Shown in pieces: positions 1 through 7,479 of a DNA stretch of 64,000 bases (position 1 is its first letter; every line of letters starts with the position of its first letter). Below the pieces are notes generated by a model. That model searched no databases. It was not told the origin of the DNA and saw nothing but the letters and a program-made list of their open reading frames with translations. The stretch covers positions 1 through 64,000 of the forward strand of contig JAGBFQ010000032.1 of the NCBI GenBank assembly GCA_017936385.1, read 5' to 3'. The position numbers were made by a program, and so were the translations under genes. The DNA comes from Rikenellaceae bacterium. Lineage in GTDB: Bacteria; Bacteroidota; Bacteroidia; Bacteroidales; Rikenellaceae.

Positions 1-109
1 ACTACTCTGCATATACCCCGCGTGGGTATATGCAGAGTAGTTAAACCCCCGGTCTGCGGGTCATTTTTTGGTTCTTTTTGATGACTCAAAAAGAACATAC
101 CCCCTCAAA
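1..109 (-). repeat. Palindromic 3'-end element, copy 1 (cut by window edge)
   Basis: Read on the minus strand this starts with TTTGAGGGGG, whose TGA is the stop codon of the lipoprotein gene upstream. A hairpin GTTCTTTTTG/CAAAAAGAAC follows, then a spacer with CCGCAGACCGGGGG, then a large palindrome (plus 1-42) with arms of about 19 bp. The spacer and palindrome match copy 2 at 6433-6495 essentially base for base, in inverted orientation. The far flank lies outside the window. Confidence 0.85.
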
Positions 110-830
110 TGCCCTTAATTGGCACTATTCGTGGGCGGGAGTTTCGGAGGTAGAGAATTCCGTGTAGTGTTAGGGGAGTGGTGGGTATGGTGTCGTGTGC
201 GAATGTTGCATAGGGGTTTGTTTCGACCCACAGGGTGTCGCCCTCGATGTCGCGGAATGGACGAATGCCGCCCCATGTAGAGGTGCAGTGGTCGGCGAGA
301 GTCACATGTTCGATGCGAACAAACTGCCCAAGCAGATGGGTGAACTCCTCGCCCGGATTAAACGGCGTGGGTTCGACCTTTTGGATATTGTCGCCCATGG
401 TCACGAATTGTCGCCACAAGGGAGCACTTCCGAAGGGTTGCGGTGTGGGTGAGGTGCCTGAAGTGGAGGGTAGCCCTACGCGCAAAACACCTCCGTCGGT
501 GTCGATGGCAAGACCTTGCAGCCGCACGGCTAAAGGTGTTCCCACGGGTATGGTGAGATAGTTGTCGTAGAGTCCGCTCAGCAACTCGGCACCGCCCGAA
601 GGGTCGACGATAACCATACTGCGAAAGAAGTTACCCGTGCTGTCGCTTGATGCCACGTGCCCGGTGATTGTCAGGTCGCGTTCGACGATGTGATAACCTG
701 CGTCGGCCATCGACCTCACTTGGGCAATGGTGATGTTGGCCGTCGGGAAAATTTTGGGATGTTCCACTTCGGGACGGGAGCAGGCGCACACAGCCCAACT
801 TATAACACATGCAACAAACAATCTAATCAT
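105..830 (-). CDS. DUF5689-type lipoprotein
   Basis: 241 residues. The N-terminus MIRLFVACVISWAVCACS is a lipoprotein signal peptide with a lipobox ending at Cys17, so the product should be anchored in a membrane, probably the outer membrane facing the periplasm or surface. The rest resembles the DUF5689 family of Bacteroidetes, which is predicted to form OB-like beta folds and is usually encoded behind a barrel protein. That is the arrangement here: its ATG overlaps the stop of the outer-membrane protein gene (ATGA), so the two are translationally coupled. Its own stop codon lies inside the first motif of a dispersed palindromic repeat. Family assignment comes from sequence style and context; the molecular function is unknown. 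Confidence 0.7.
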   Translation of the reverse strand: MIRLFVACVISWAVCACSRPEVEHPKIFPTANITIAQVRSMADAGYHIVERDLTITGHVASSDSTGNFFRSMVIVDPSGGAELLSGLYDNYLTIPVGTPLAVRLQGLAIDTDGGVLRVGLPSTSGTSPTPQPFGSAPLWRQFVTMGDNIQKVEPTPFNPGEEFTHLLGQFVRIEHVTLADHCTSTWGGIRPFRDIEGDTLWVETNPYATFAHDTIPTTPLTLHGILYLRNSRPRIVPIKGI

Positions 831-3208
831 AGTGTATAGGATATTGAAATCACCGCCGTTACGGGCATGGAGTATAGTCGTTTGAGAGGTGCGGCGGTGT
901 AACCCACCTCGGAACTTCGCAGTCGCATCTGCTCGTAGGCATAGTATGTTTTGTCGCCTGCCACAAGAGCGTCGACGGACATCGAAACCGCCACTCCCGA
1001 GCGTTCGAATATTTTGGAGAGGTTAACACCTACGCCCAACGTATTGTCCAGCCGTTTTTGGCGGCTGAGTTTGGCGTAGCTTTCGGGTGAGGCCATGTAT
1101 ATTTTGGTTCTCTCCATGCGGTAAAGCGGGTTGGGCTCGATGAAACGTCCTCCGAATCCCACAACCGAACCACTCAAACGCCAACCCTCAGGCAATCGTC
1201 CCGAAACTTCGCATAGAGCCGTGAACTCAGGGGTACAACCTGTGCGCAAACCCTTCAGGGCACTTCGATTGTTTTCTGACAAGACCTCGCCATCGATATC
1301 CCTAAAGAGAGTCACCGAGGGGTTCGACAAATAGACGTCGCGTAGCCACGAGGCTGCCACCGACACGTTCCACCGTTCACTCAACCGACCCTCCACAGAC
1401 AGGTCAATTCCACAGCGAAGGCTCGATAGGTCGGTCACCGCCATGTCGGAGTAACACTCCTCGATGTCGTCGTAGTAGCGGTAGACCTCCATCCCGTTGT
1501 GACTTTTTGCTACGTGTGCTACCACCCGAGCACTGAATGCACTGCTGCAAAACAAGTAGCTTAGTTGAATACCTCGGTCGACGGTGCCGGTGGGGTGGGA
1601 GATTGCCTCCGAGGAGTTTTCGGGCGAGAGGTAAAGGTTGCGATACTCCGGAGGCAGGATTGCTGCCCACACCTTGGCTTCGGCCGTGTGGACGCTCCAT
1701 GTGCGCCTTAGTGCAAGGTCGAGAGCGCAATCGGCAAACAGATGCACCTTCGAAGAACCGTAGCCCTCCGTGCGCGAACTCTTCTGCCACAATCCCGTAC
1801 GCGACAGAGTACCCAAGCCACACTTGAAATCAATATTGGCGTGCCATCCATAACGGCTCCACTTTATATCTCCGTCGAGTGAGGCGGCCAAACGGTTGAT
1901 GACAAAGTTGTAGTCCGAGCGGTCACCTACACCGAGCCTTTTCCCGACCGCCCCGACGTCGTTGTGCACCACTTGCCCGACGGATAGTTCCGACTCGAAG
2001 TAGTCGATGTTTAGGGCGTGCGATGCGTCGAGCAAATCGTCAATTTGTTTGTAAAGAGCCGAGTTGTCCCAACGAAACTCTGTACCCACACGATAGGAGC
2101 ACTCTCCGCGACTACCCGACAGACCAACCCTGCCGCCGAGCGTGGCTACGCGCTCGACTTGCGAGGCTACCACATACATTGCATGGCCGTTTGCGCGGTT
2201 GATTTGGCGCAACGAGGCCCAATCAACTCCCGTGACATCGGGTGCTCCGACTCGCCACAACTCGCGCAACTTGTCGGCAGCCCAACTGCTCTTCATGCCA
2301 CTCGGCAAGGCACGATAGTGGTCGGGGTAGGGAGATAGTCCGTTGTACCAATCCAACCCCGAACGTGACGCAGCTCCGTAACGACCCATTGCGGCAATGT
2401 TTAACCTTAGGTCTTGCCCGAGAGCCGCATCGTATTTTGCAATCAGTGTCGGAATGTACTCCTTGCGTATGCGAGCATTGCGCAACCGTCCGCCATCCCA
2501 TCCCGTCGAAGGGTTGTAGAGAGTTCGTCCCGACAGTTCGAAGGCCTCGTCGGTCGTGGCTGTTCGACATCCCGCCGCCGAAGGAGCCACGGCTAACAGA
2601 AACGACAACCCACCGGTGCTGACCGTTGTCGAAAGAAATCCACCGTAACTGTCGATTCCCGAACCATATAGGCTTGGACCTCCATGTAGTTTGAGGTTTA
2701 TATGGTAACTTACACCTCGGTGCTTGGCTGCCAGACGTCCATTGACGCCGCCGCTGTATTTACCAGCCAAGGCCACAGCCCCAATACGACGAATCTCTCT
2801 TTGTACGGCAAACGGATTGAGGGCGTAGTTGCGCCGACCGTATAGCTCCTCTCCGGCCATTAATAACGTGTCGGACGGATAACCCGCCGTTCGCAGTCGA
2901 AGTGCAACGGAACTGACAGTTGCGCGGTTGATTCCGTCTGCCACATCGAAACCCGCCACCATCACTCGGTGGTCGCGTCGGCCGTGAAAGGCGTAGCCTA
3001 CGGGCATGTATCCGCTGCGTATTTGTTCGTATGTAGAGTAGAGGTTGTGTCCGATTTCGAAGAGTTCGTATCGACTCGGGTCGGGCAGTTCGTCACTGCG
3101 CAGGTCATAGGTCGATATTTCGGATGATATGTTTTGTGCTGCCACATCGCAAGTGGCCGACACCATCCCGCAGACCAATAGCAAAACGTATAGTCCGAAA
3201 GATTTCAT
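827..3208 (-). CDS. TonB-receptor-like outer-membrane beta-barrel protein
   Basis: 793 residues with a Sec signal peptide (about 1-25, ending DVAAQN). The body has alternating hydrophobic/polar strands with many Gly, Tyr and Arg, and ends in ISISYTL, a typical C-terminal outer-membrane beta signal. It resembles the TonB-dependent receptor-like proteins that Bacteroidetes encode next to DUF5689 lipoproteins. I see no N-terminal carboxypeptidase-like domain and no clear TonB box; residues 60-160 may be a reduced plug. It is the middle gene of an operon with a PAP2 phosphatase (16-bp gap upstream) and the lipoprotein (4-bp overlap downstream). The substrate is unknown; pairing with a lipid phosphatase hints at envelope lipid or surface-glycan work, which is inference only. 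Confidence 0.65.
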   Translation of the reverse strand: MKSFGLYVLLLVCGMVSATCDVAAQNISSEISTYDLRSDELPDPSRYELFEIGHNLYSTYEQIRSGYMPVGYAFHGRRDHRVMVAGFDVADGINRATVSSVALRLRTAGYPSDTLLMAGEELYGRRNYALNPFAVQREIRRIGAVALAGKYSGGVNGRLAAKHRGVSYHINLKLHGGPSLYGSGIDSYGGFLSTTVSTGGLSFLLAVAPSAAGCRTATTDEAFELSGRTLYNPSTGWDGGRLRNARIRKEYIPTLIAKYDAALGQDLRLNIAAMGRYGAASRSGLDWYNGLSPYPDHYRALPSGMKSSWAADKLRELWRVGAPDVTGVDWASLRQINRANGHAMYVVASQVERVATLGGRVGLSGSRGECSYRVGTEFRWDNSALYKQIDDLLDASHALNIDYFESELSVGQVVHNDVGAVGKRLGVGDRSDYNFVINRLAASLDGDIKWSRYGWHANIDFKCGLGTLSRTGLWQKSSRTEGYGSSKVHLFADCALDLALRRTWSVHTAEAKVWAAILPPEYRNLYLSPENSSEAISHPTGTVDRGIQLSYLFCSSAFSARVVAHVAKSHNGMEVYRYYDDIEECYSDMAVTDLSSLRCGIDLSVEGRLSERWNVSVAASWLRDVYLSNPSVTLFRDIDGEVLSENNRSALKGLRTGCTPEFTALCEVSGRLPEGWRLSGSVVGFGGRFIEPNPLYRMERTKIYMASPESYAKLSRQKRLDNTLGVGVNLSKIFERSGVAVSMSVDALVAGDKTYYAYEQMRLRSSEVGYTAAPLKRLYSMPVTAVISISYTL

Positions 3209-3224
3209 GTTACCCGGTAGAATC

Positions 3225-4049
3225 TTAAAATACCATGTTCAAAGAGGCACCTCCACTGCGGCCGTCATACCATGGTGAGGCTTGAACCACCAGATTTCGT
3301 TTGGGTGTTCCATCTTTGCGCACGCCGTAAATCAATCTCTGAAGCGGCGGGAACAACCAATAAGCAACCTGTACACTTAGTATGCCCACACCCGCACCGG
3401 CAATCACATCACTTGTCCAGTGGCGGTTGTTCAGCACTCGGCTCACACCCACGGTGGTGGCAAAAGCGTAGCCCATCACACCAATCCACGGATGAGTGTC
3501 CCAATACTCGCGTCGTAAGAATTCCGCACCCATGAAGGCCGTTGCCGTGTGACCCGAAACGAAAGATTTGCGGTTGGAGCCGTCGGGTCGGAATCGACGC
3601 ACCGAGTATTTGGTGGCGTTGACAATCACACCCATTGTCGCCCACGAGGTGGCCAAAATCACCGTTGCATCCAGATATCTGTGTTTGCCCTTGAGTCCTG
3701 CCACGTTCAGTGCATAAGCTGTCACGGCGGGGACATATTGCAAATAATCACCTATTGGTTCCTCAGCCAGGCCCATGTTTAAGACCTTCTCTCTGACTGG
3801 TCGGTCGATTGCTTTGTGAAGTTTCGGTACGGCCATAATGGTTGCACCGGCACCGATGAACACGATGGGTGCCACAAGTTGTTCGACATGAAACTTGCTT
3901 GCTCGTTCGTTGTAGTTGACGTAACGAGCCTGCCAATGTCTTGTTTTGGAGGTTGTGTCCACAGAACCGTTTTGAGCATAACTGCAAAGTTGCGCACTCG
4001 CAAACCAAATGGCAATCAGCAATAGACGTATATATTGGGTCGTGGTCAT
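3225..4049 (-). CDS. PAP2-family membrane-associated phosphatase
   Basis: 274 residues. All three phosphatase motifs are visible: KYSVRRFRP (motif 1), SFVSGHTA (motif 2, a variant of PSGH) and SRVLNNRHWTSD (motif 3, with the catalytic His and Asp). Family members remove phosphate from lipid phosphates such as phosphatidate, undecaprenyl pyrophosphate or lipid A; the substrate here cannot be told. I chose the ATG at 4049 (MTTTQYIRLLL) because it opens a good signal peptide ending near SYAQ and sits just 8 bp after a consensus -7 box. An in-frame upstream ATG at 4130 would place the start in front of that promoter. First gene of the operon with the barrel protein and the DUF5689 lipoprotein. 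Confidence 0.85.
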   Translation of the reverse strand: MTTTQYIRLLLIAIWFASAQLCSYAQNGSVDTTSKTRHWQARYVNYNERASKFHVEQLVAPIVFIGAGATIMAVPKLHKAIDRPVREKVLNMGLAEEPIGDYLQYVPAVTAYALNVAGLKGKHRYLDATVILATSWATMGVIVNATKYSVRRFRPDGSNRKSFVSGHTATAFMGAEFLRREYWDTHPWIGVMGYAFATTVGVSRVLNNRHWTSDVIAGAGVGILSVQVAYWLFPPLQRLIYGVRKDGTPKRNLVVQASPWYDGRSGGASLNMVF

Positions 4050-4057
4050 AGTTGTTA

Positions 4058-4065
4058 CAAAGGTA
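4058..4065 (-). promoter_or_regulatory. -7 box (TACCTTTG) of the PAP2 operon
   Basis: On the minus strand the sequence TACCTTTG matches the Bacteroidetes sigma-70-type -7 element TAnnTTTG. Only 8 bp separate it from the chosen ATG at 4049, so the transcript should begin at or almost at the start codon. No clear -33 TTTG is visible. Confidence 0.6.
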
Positions 4066-4256
4066 ATATTTTTTGTCGAAAAAGTCGCAGAAACCGTCAT
4101 TATATTGGCGTTACCATAAAAAACATTCACCGCAAATATCTTTTTGTTAAATTTTTTGAATGCGTAAAAAATACCGCTGGGAGTGGCTGGAAGGTGAATT
4201 TGAGAGTGAGGAGCACACCAAAAACATAAAAAAATGAAAAATATTTCTTTAAAATA

Positions 4257-4288
4257 TTTGTTTTTAAAGTTTTATTTCCTTATGTTTA
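4257..4288 (+). promoter_or_regulatory. Possible promoter for the candidate small RNA
   Basis: TTTG (4257-4260), exactly 20 bp, then TATGTTTA (4281-4288). This matches the Bacteroidetes -33/-7 layout except for the last base of the -7 box (A instead of G). Transcription would start near 4290-4295. Confidence 0.35.
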
Positions 4289-4289
4289 C

Positions 4290-4425
4290 ATTAGAAATGG
4301 TTAGCAAACCTTTCTAAAATTAAGACTTGTTCCTATTCAGCAAGAGGAAGAGTAATTATAGTAGTGTTGTTTTTTCGGCTTCGGCCGGGAGGATTGTCGG
4401 GTGCATAGCCCGACAATTTTCTTTT
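4290..4425 (+). ncRNA. Candidate structured small RNA
   Basis: About 135 nt with no reading frame. Structures in order: hairpin TTAGAAA-t-GGTT/AACC-TTTCTAA (4291-4317); a region with two mutually exclusive pairings, CTTG/CAAG or TTCCT/AGGAA (4326-4349); a small hairpin CGGC-TTCG-GCCG with a UUCG tetraloop (4376-4387); and a 9-bp intrinsic terminator (4393-4417) followed by TTTTCTTTT. A weak promoter lies just upstream. No plus-strand gene precedes the terminator, so it must end some other transcript. It does not match an RNA family I recognise; I considered SRP RNA and preQ1 riboswitch and saw no conserved core of either. Whether it is transcribed is inference. Confidence 0.4.
4393..4425 (+). 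terminator. Intrinsic terminator
   Basis: Stem ATTGTCGGG/CCCGACAAT (4393-4401 and 4409-4417), loop TGCATAG, then TTTTCTTTT. The T tract on the plus strand sets the direction. It lies upstream of the promoter of the DUF4834 gene and has no protein gene in front of it. Confidence 0.75.
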
Positions 4426-4543
4426 CTCCCCCCCTCGACCTTTTACCGGCACTCTTCAAAATAAAAATCCTACCTTTTACGTTATTGACAAAGGGAGTAC
4501 ATTTCCGAATAAAAAACATATTCGGGAATTCCCCAAAAATTTG

Positions 4544-4551
4544 TATCTTTG
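4544..4551 (+). promoter_or_regulatory. -7 box (TATCTTTG) of the DUF4834-mla operon
   Basis: Exact TAnnTTTG match with 36 bp between it and the ATG at 4588. It would drive the small DUF4834 gene and probably the two ABC transporter genes behind it. No good -33 TTTG at 19-21 bp. Confidence 0.65.
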
Positions 4552-4587
4552 CGCGTGAATTAAACAGAGAATAGAAACTAACATAAT

Positions 4588-4809
4588 ATGATGCGTTTTT
4601 TTGCCATACTGTTCCTCGTGATAATCGTTTGGCACACCTACAAAATGTTCCGCGATATTCTGAACGGGACAAAAGGAGTGCGACAGGGTTCGCACGAAAC
4701 ACAGCGAGAGGGACACGTCACAATACACAAAACTCAAAATACACCTCCCAAGAAAGTTAACGACGACGTGGGCGAGTATGTCGATTTCAAGGAAATCAAA
4801 GACAAGTAA
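4588..4809 (+). CDS. DUF4834-type small membrane protein
   Basis: 73 residues: one N-terminal membrane segment (about 2-18, MRFFAILFLVIIVW), then a charged soluble tail ending in GEYVDFKEIKDK. This composition and the acidic VDFKEIKD ending are typical of the Bacteroidetes DUF4834 family, whose function is unknown. A strong -7 box lies 36 bp upstream, and the codon use and position before mlaE support a real gene despite its size. An ATG pair (ATGATG, 4588/4591) leaves the exact start open by one codon. Probably cotranscribed with the lipid ABC transporter pair 84 bp downstream. Confidence 0.75.
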   Translation: MMRFFAILFLVIIVWHTYKMFRDILNGTKGVRQGSHETQREGHVTIHKTQNTPPKKVNDDVGEYVDFKEIKDK

Positions 4810-4893
4810 TCCACAACGCACGTACTACTTCAACCATACAACCCGCCGCCAGGCTGAAACCTCCCGACGGATGTTCAATCAAAAACAACAGAA

Positions 4894-5637
4894 ATGAACT
4901 TCTTAAAAACACTCGGTCAGTATTTCATACTTATGGGCAAGGTCTTTTCGCGCCCCGAGAAGGCTCGCATATACTACCGACGCACGATGTTTGAGATGGA
5001 GGCTCTCGGCTTCAACTCAATTGTCATCACGGCCATCATATCGTTCTTCATCGGAGCGGTAATCACCATCCAGATGGCAATTAACCTCGAGTCGCCTTTT
5101 ATCCCGCCGATGATGATTGGATACACCACACGTGAAACAATGGTTTTGGAGTTTGCCTCGACCGTTACCGCGCTGATTTTGGCCGGTAAGGTGGGCTCGA
5201 GCATCGCCTCCGAAATCGGAACCATGCGAATCACCGAGCAAATTGACGCGCTCGAAATCATGGGTGTCAACTCGGCAAGCTATCTGATTCTGCCTAAGGT
5301 GGCGGCGTCGATGATTTTCTTCCCGTTGCTCACCGTGTTGAGTATCTTTGTGGGTGTGGTTGGCGGCTACATAATGTGTATGTTTGGCGGAGTTTGCGCA
5401 CCGGAGGACTATCTGACCGGCTTGTACTTCGACTTCCGCCCCTACTCCATAACCTACACACTGCTCAAGATGGTGGTCTTTGCCTACATCATAACCTCGG
5501 TGTCGGCATTCTACGGCTACAACGCTCGCGGCAACTCGCTCGAAGTGGGACGCGCAAGCACCAAAGCCGTGGTAATCAGCTGTATTGTAATCCTGCTCAT
5601 GGACCTTGTAATGACTCAATTAATGTTGCTGCGATGA
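4894..5637 (+). CDS. mlaE: MlaE-family lipid ABC transporter permease
   Basis: 247 residues with about five hydrophobic segments. It carries the family signature EIGTMRITEQIDALE near residue 110, the cytoplasmic coupling region that contacts the ATPase, followed by GVNSASYLILPK. MlaE-type permeases work with an MlaF ATPase and an MCE substrate-binding protein to move phospholipids between inner and outer membrane. The matching ATPase overlaps the stop codon (ATGA). No MCE (MlaD) gene follows; the next gene is nadC, behind a repeat element. The symbol is by homology only. Confidence 0.88.
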   Translation: MNFLKTLGQYFILMGKVFSRPEKARIYYRRTMFEMEALGFNSIVITAIISFFIGAVITIQMAINLESPFIPPMMIGYTTRETMVLEFASTVTALILAGKVGSSIASEIGTMRITEQIDALEIMGVNSASYLILPKVAASMIFFPLLTVLSIFVGVVGGYIMCMFGGVCAPEDYLTGLYFDFRPYSITYTLLKMVVFAYIITSVSAFYGYNARGNSLEVGRASTKAVVISCIVILLMDLVMTQLMLLR

Positions 5638-6386
5638 TACGTGCCGAACATATAACCAAAAGTTTCGAGGGAAGAACCGTGCTGAACGACATCTCGGCAA
5701 CCTTCGAGAAGGGTAAAACAAACCTTATTATCGGCCGAAGCGGCTCGGGTAAGACCGTGTTTCTGAAGAGCTTGGTCGGCCTGCACCCCGTGGATTCGGG
5801 CGAAATATACTATGGCGACACCTGTTTCACGCGACTCGGATTCCGTGAATTAAAGGCCATTCGCCGCGACATGGGAATGATTTTTCAGGGCGGAGCGTTG
5901 CTCGACAGCTCGAGCGTCGAAGAGAACGTCAAATTGCCGCTCGACCTGTTCACCACCCAAAGTGAACACGAAAAAATGGAGCGCGTGAACTTCTGTCTGG
6001 AGCGCGTAAATCTACACGGCGCAAACCACCTATACCCCTCGGAACTGAGTGGCGGTATGGTTAAACGTGTGGCTATTGCACGAGCCATTGTGTTGAACCC
6101 CAAGTACCTGTTCTGTGATGAACCCAACTCGGGACTCGACCCCATGACCTCGGTGGTGATTGACCACCTTATTCAGGAGATTACCAAGGAGTACAACATA
6201 ACAACCATCATCAACACCCACGACATGAACTCGGTGATGGGTATTGGTGAGAAAATTATATACATTCACGAGGGACGCAAGTGGTGGGAAGGCTCGTCGG
6301 CCGACATCCTGACCTCGACGAATAAAGAACTAAACGAATTCGTCTTTGCATCCGAGTTGGCAAAGGCAGCAAGAGCAAAGTTATAA
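5634..6386 (+). CDS. mlaF: MlaF-type ABC transporter ATP-binding protein
   Basis: 250 residues. Walker A is GRSGSGKT (about residue 37), the ABC signature is LSGGMVKRVAIARA, and Walker B is YLFCDEPNSGLDP, with a switch His in NTHDMNSV. The PNSGLDP form is characteristic of MlaF-like ATPases. I start it at the ATG at 5634, which overlaps the permease stop. The frame stays open further upstream to 5376, but that extension is a shadow of mlaE. Energises the permease for phospholipid transport. The gene ends 2 bp before a palindromic repeat element. Confidence 0.88.
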   Translation: MIRAEHITKSFEGRTVLNDISATFEKGKTNLIIGRSGSGKTVFLKSLVGLHPVDSGEIYYGDTCFTRLGFRELKAIRRDMGMIFQGGALLDSSSVEENVKLPLDLFTTQSEHEKMERVNFCLERVNLHGANHLYPSELSGGMVKRVAIARAIVLNPKYLFCDEPNSGLDPMTSVVIDHLIQEITKEYNITTIINTHDMNSVMGIGEKIIYIHEGRKWWEGSSADILTSTNKELNEFVFASELAKAARAKL

Positions 6387-6388
6387 GG

Positions 6389-6550
6389 TTTGAGGGGTTA
6401 TGTTCTTTTGTATCGACAAAAGAACCAAAAACGACCCGCAGACCGGGGGTTTAACTACTCTGCATATACCCACGCGGGGTATATGCAGAGTAGTTATAAG
6501 AACCACGGCTGGGATTATTTTGATTCAGTTGACGTTTCAAAAAAGAACAT
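6389..6550 (+). repeat. Palindromic 3'-end element, copy 2 (complete)
   Basis: Starts 2 bp after the mlaF stop. Modules in order: TTTGAGGGG; hairpin GTTCTTTTG/CAAAAGAAC (6402-6425); spacer CCGCAGACCGGGGG; a 20-bp-stem palindrome (6452-6471 with 6477-6496, loop ACGCG); and a right flank TTTTGATTCAGTTGA (6519-6533) followed by TTCAAAAAAGAAC. The spacer plus palindrome is identical to copy 1 in inverted orientation. The right flank is shared with copy 3. Another short hairpin CTTTTTG/CAAAAAG lies at 6571-6590. Confidence 0.85.
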
Positions 6551-6624
6551 AACAAAAGTGACATTGCCACCTTTTTGTCGACACAAAAAGTACATAAAGA
6601 AAAAACTTAAAACAATATAAAATT

Positions 6625-7479
6625 ATGAAACCCGAGTACAAGACTTTTGTAGATGATTTGATTGAATTGGCTATTCGTGAGGATATTGGCGATGGTGACC
6701 ACACATCGTTGGCAAGTGTCCCCGAGAGCACGCGCGGCCGCATGCGCTTGTTGGTAAAGCAACCCGGAATTCTGGCAGGTGTCGAGATTGCCGAGATGGT
6801 GTTCCGTCGCTTGGATGCCGAGGTGACTTTCGAGAAACTGCTGGACGATGGTGCAAAGGTTGAGCCGGGTGACGTGGCGTTCTACGTCGAGGGCAAGGAG
6901 CGCACGATGTTGCAGGCCGAGCGTATCGTATTGAATATCATGCAACGTATGACGGGCGTGGCCACACAGACCGCCAAATATGTTGAACGTATTGCGGGCA
7001 CGGGCTGCCGTGTGCTGGATACGCGCAAAACCACTCCGGGTATGAGAGTGCTGGATAAGATGGCCGTTAAGATTGGCGGCGGCGAGAACCACCGTATTGG
7101 CCTGTTCGATATGGTGCTGTTGAAGGACAACCACATTGACTTCTGTGGTGGCGTGGCAAAGGCTATTCGTCAGGTGCACGAGTACTTGGAGGCTAAGGGC
7201 AAGAAACTCCCTATCGAGGTTGAGGTTCGTTCGATGGAGGATATCGACGAAGCTCTGGGCGTGGGAGGTATCGACCGCATCATGCTCGACAACTTCTCGG
7301 TGGAGCAAACTCGCGAGGCGGTGGCCAAGATTGCAGGCCGCGTAGAGGTTGAGTCGTCGGGCGGTATCACTTTCGATACGATTCGTGACTATGCCGAGTG
7401 TGGGGTTGACTTTATTTCGGTGGGTGCGCTGACCCACCAAATCAAGAGTGTTGATTTGAGCCTTAAAGCGTGTGAGTAA
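6625..7479 (+). CDS. nadC: Nicotinate-nucleotide pyrophosphorylase (carboxylating)
   Basis: 284 residues, the usual length. Converts quinolinate and PRPP to nicotinate mononucleotide, CO2 and pyrophosphate in de novo NAD synthesis, in the cytoplasm. Diagnostic segments are DTRKTTPGMR (132-141), GGGENHR (151-157), LLKDNHI (165-171) and the barrel-end VESSGGI. The ATG at 6625 follows an A/T-rich leader. No nadA or nadB is adjacent; the next gene overlaps by one base (TAATG), so nadC is coupled to a secreted peptidase with no obvious metabolic link. No -7 box is visible between the repeat element and the start. Confidence 0.95.
   Translation: MKPEYKTFVDDLIELAIREDIGDGDHTSLASVPESTRGRMRLLVKQPGILAGVEIAEMVFRRLDAEVTFEKLLDDGAKVEPGDVAFYVEGKERTMLQAERIVLNIMQRMTGVATQTAKYVERIAGTGCRVLDTRKTTPGMRVLDKMAVKIGGGENHRIGLFDMVLLKDNHIDFCGGVAKAIRQVHEYLEAKGKKLPIEVEVRSMEDIDEALGVGGIDRIMLDNFSVEQTREAVAKIAGRVEVESSGGITFDTIRDYAECGVDFISVGALTHQIKSVDLSLKACE

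Larger units (their letters stand above)
4066..4543. other. Non-coding gap of about 480 bp between divergent genes
   Basis: No convincing gene. The open frames here are short and, apart from 4588-4809, do not resemble proteins. The left part (4130-4290) is very A/T rich. The right part (about 4290-4425) holds a run of hairpins ending in an intrinsic terminator, listed separately as a candidate small RNA. Confidence 0.7.

Noticed and set aside
4035-4229. Small plus-strand frame of 64 codons
   Set aside because: No leader or promoter, basic random-looking product; overlaps the PAP2 promoter.
5376-5633. N-terminal extension of the MlaF frame
   Set aside because: It overlaps mlaE and its translation is unlike an ATPase; the ATG at 5634 with ATGA overlap is the natural start.
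1-6550. Composite transposon bounded by inverted repeats
   Set aside because: No transposase or integrase between the copies and the genes are ordinary core genes; the same element recurs elsewhere behind stop codons.
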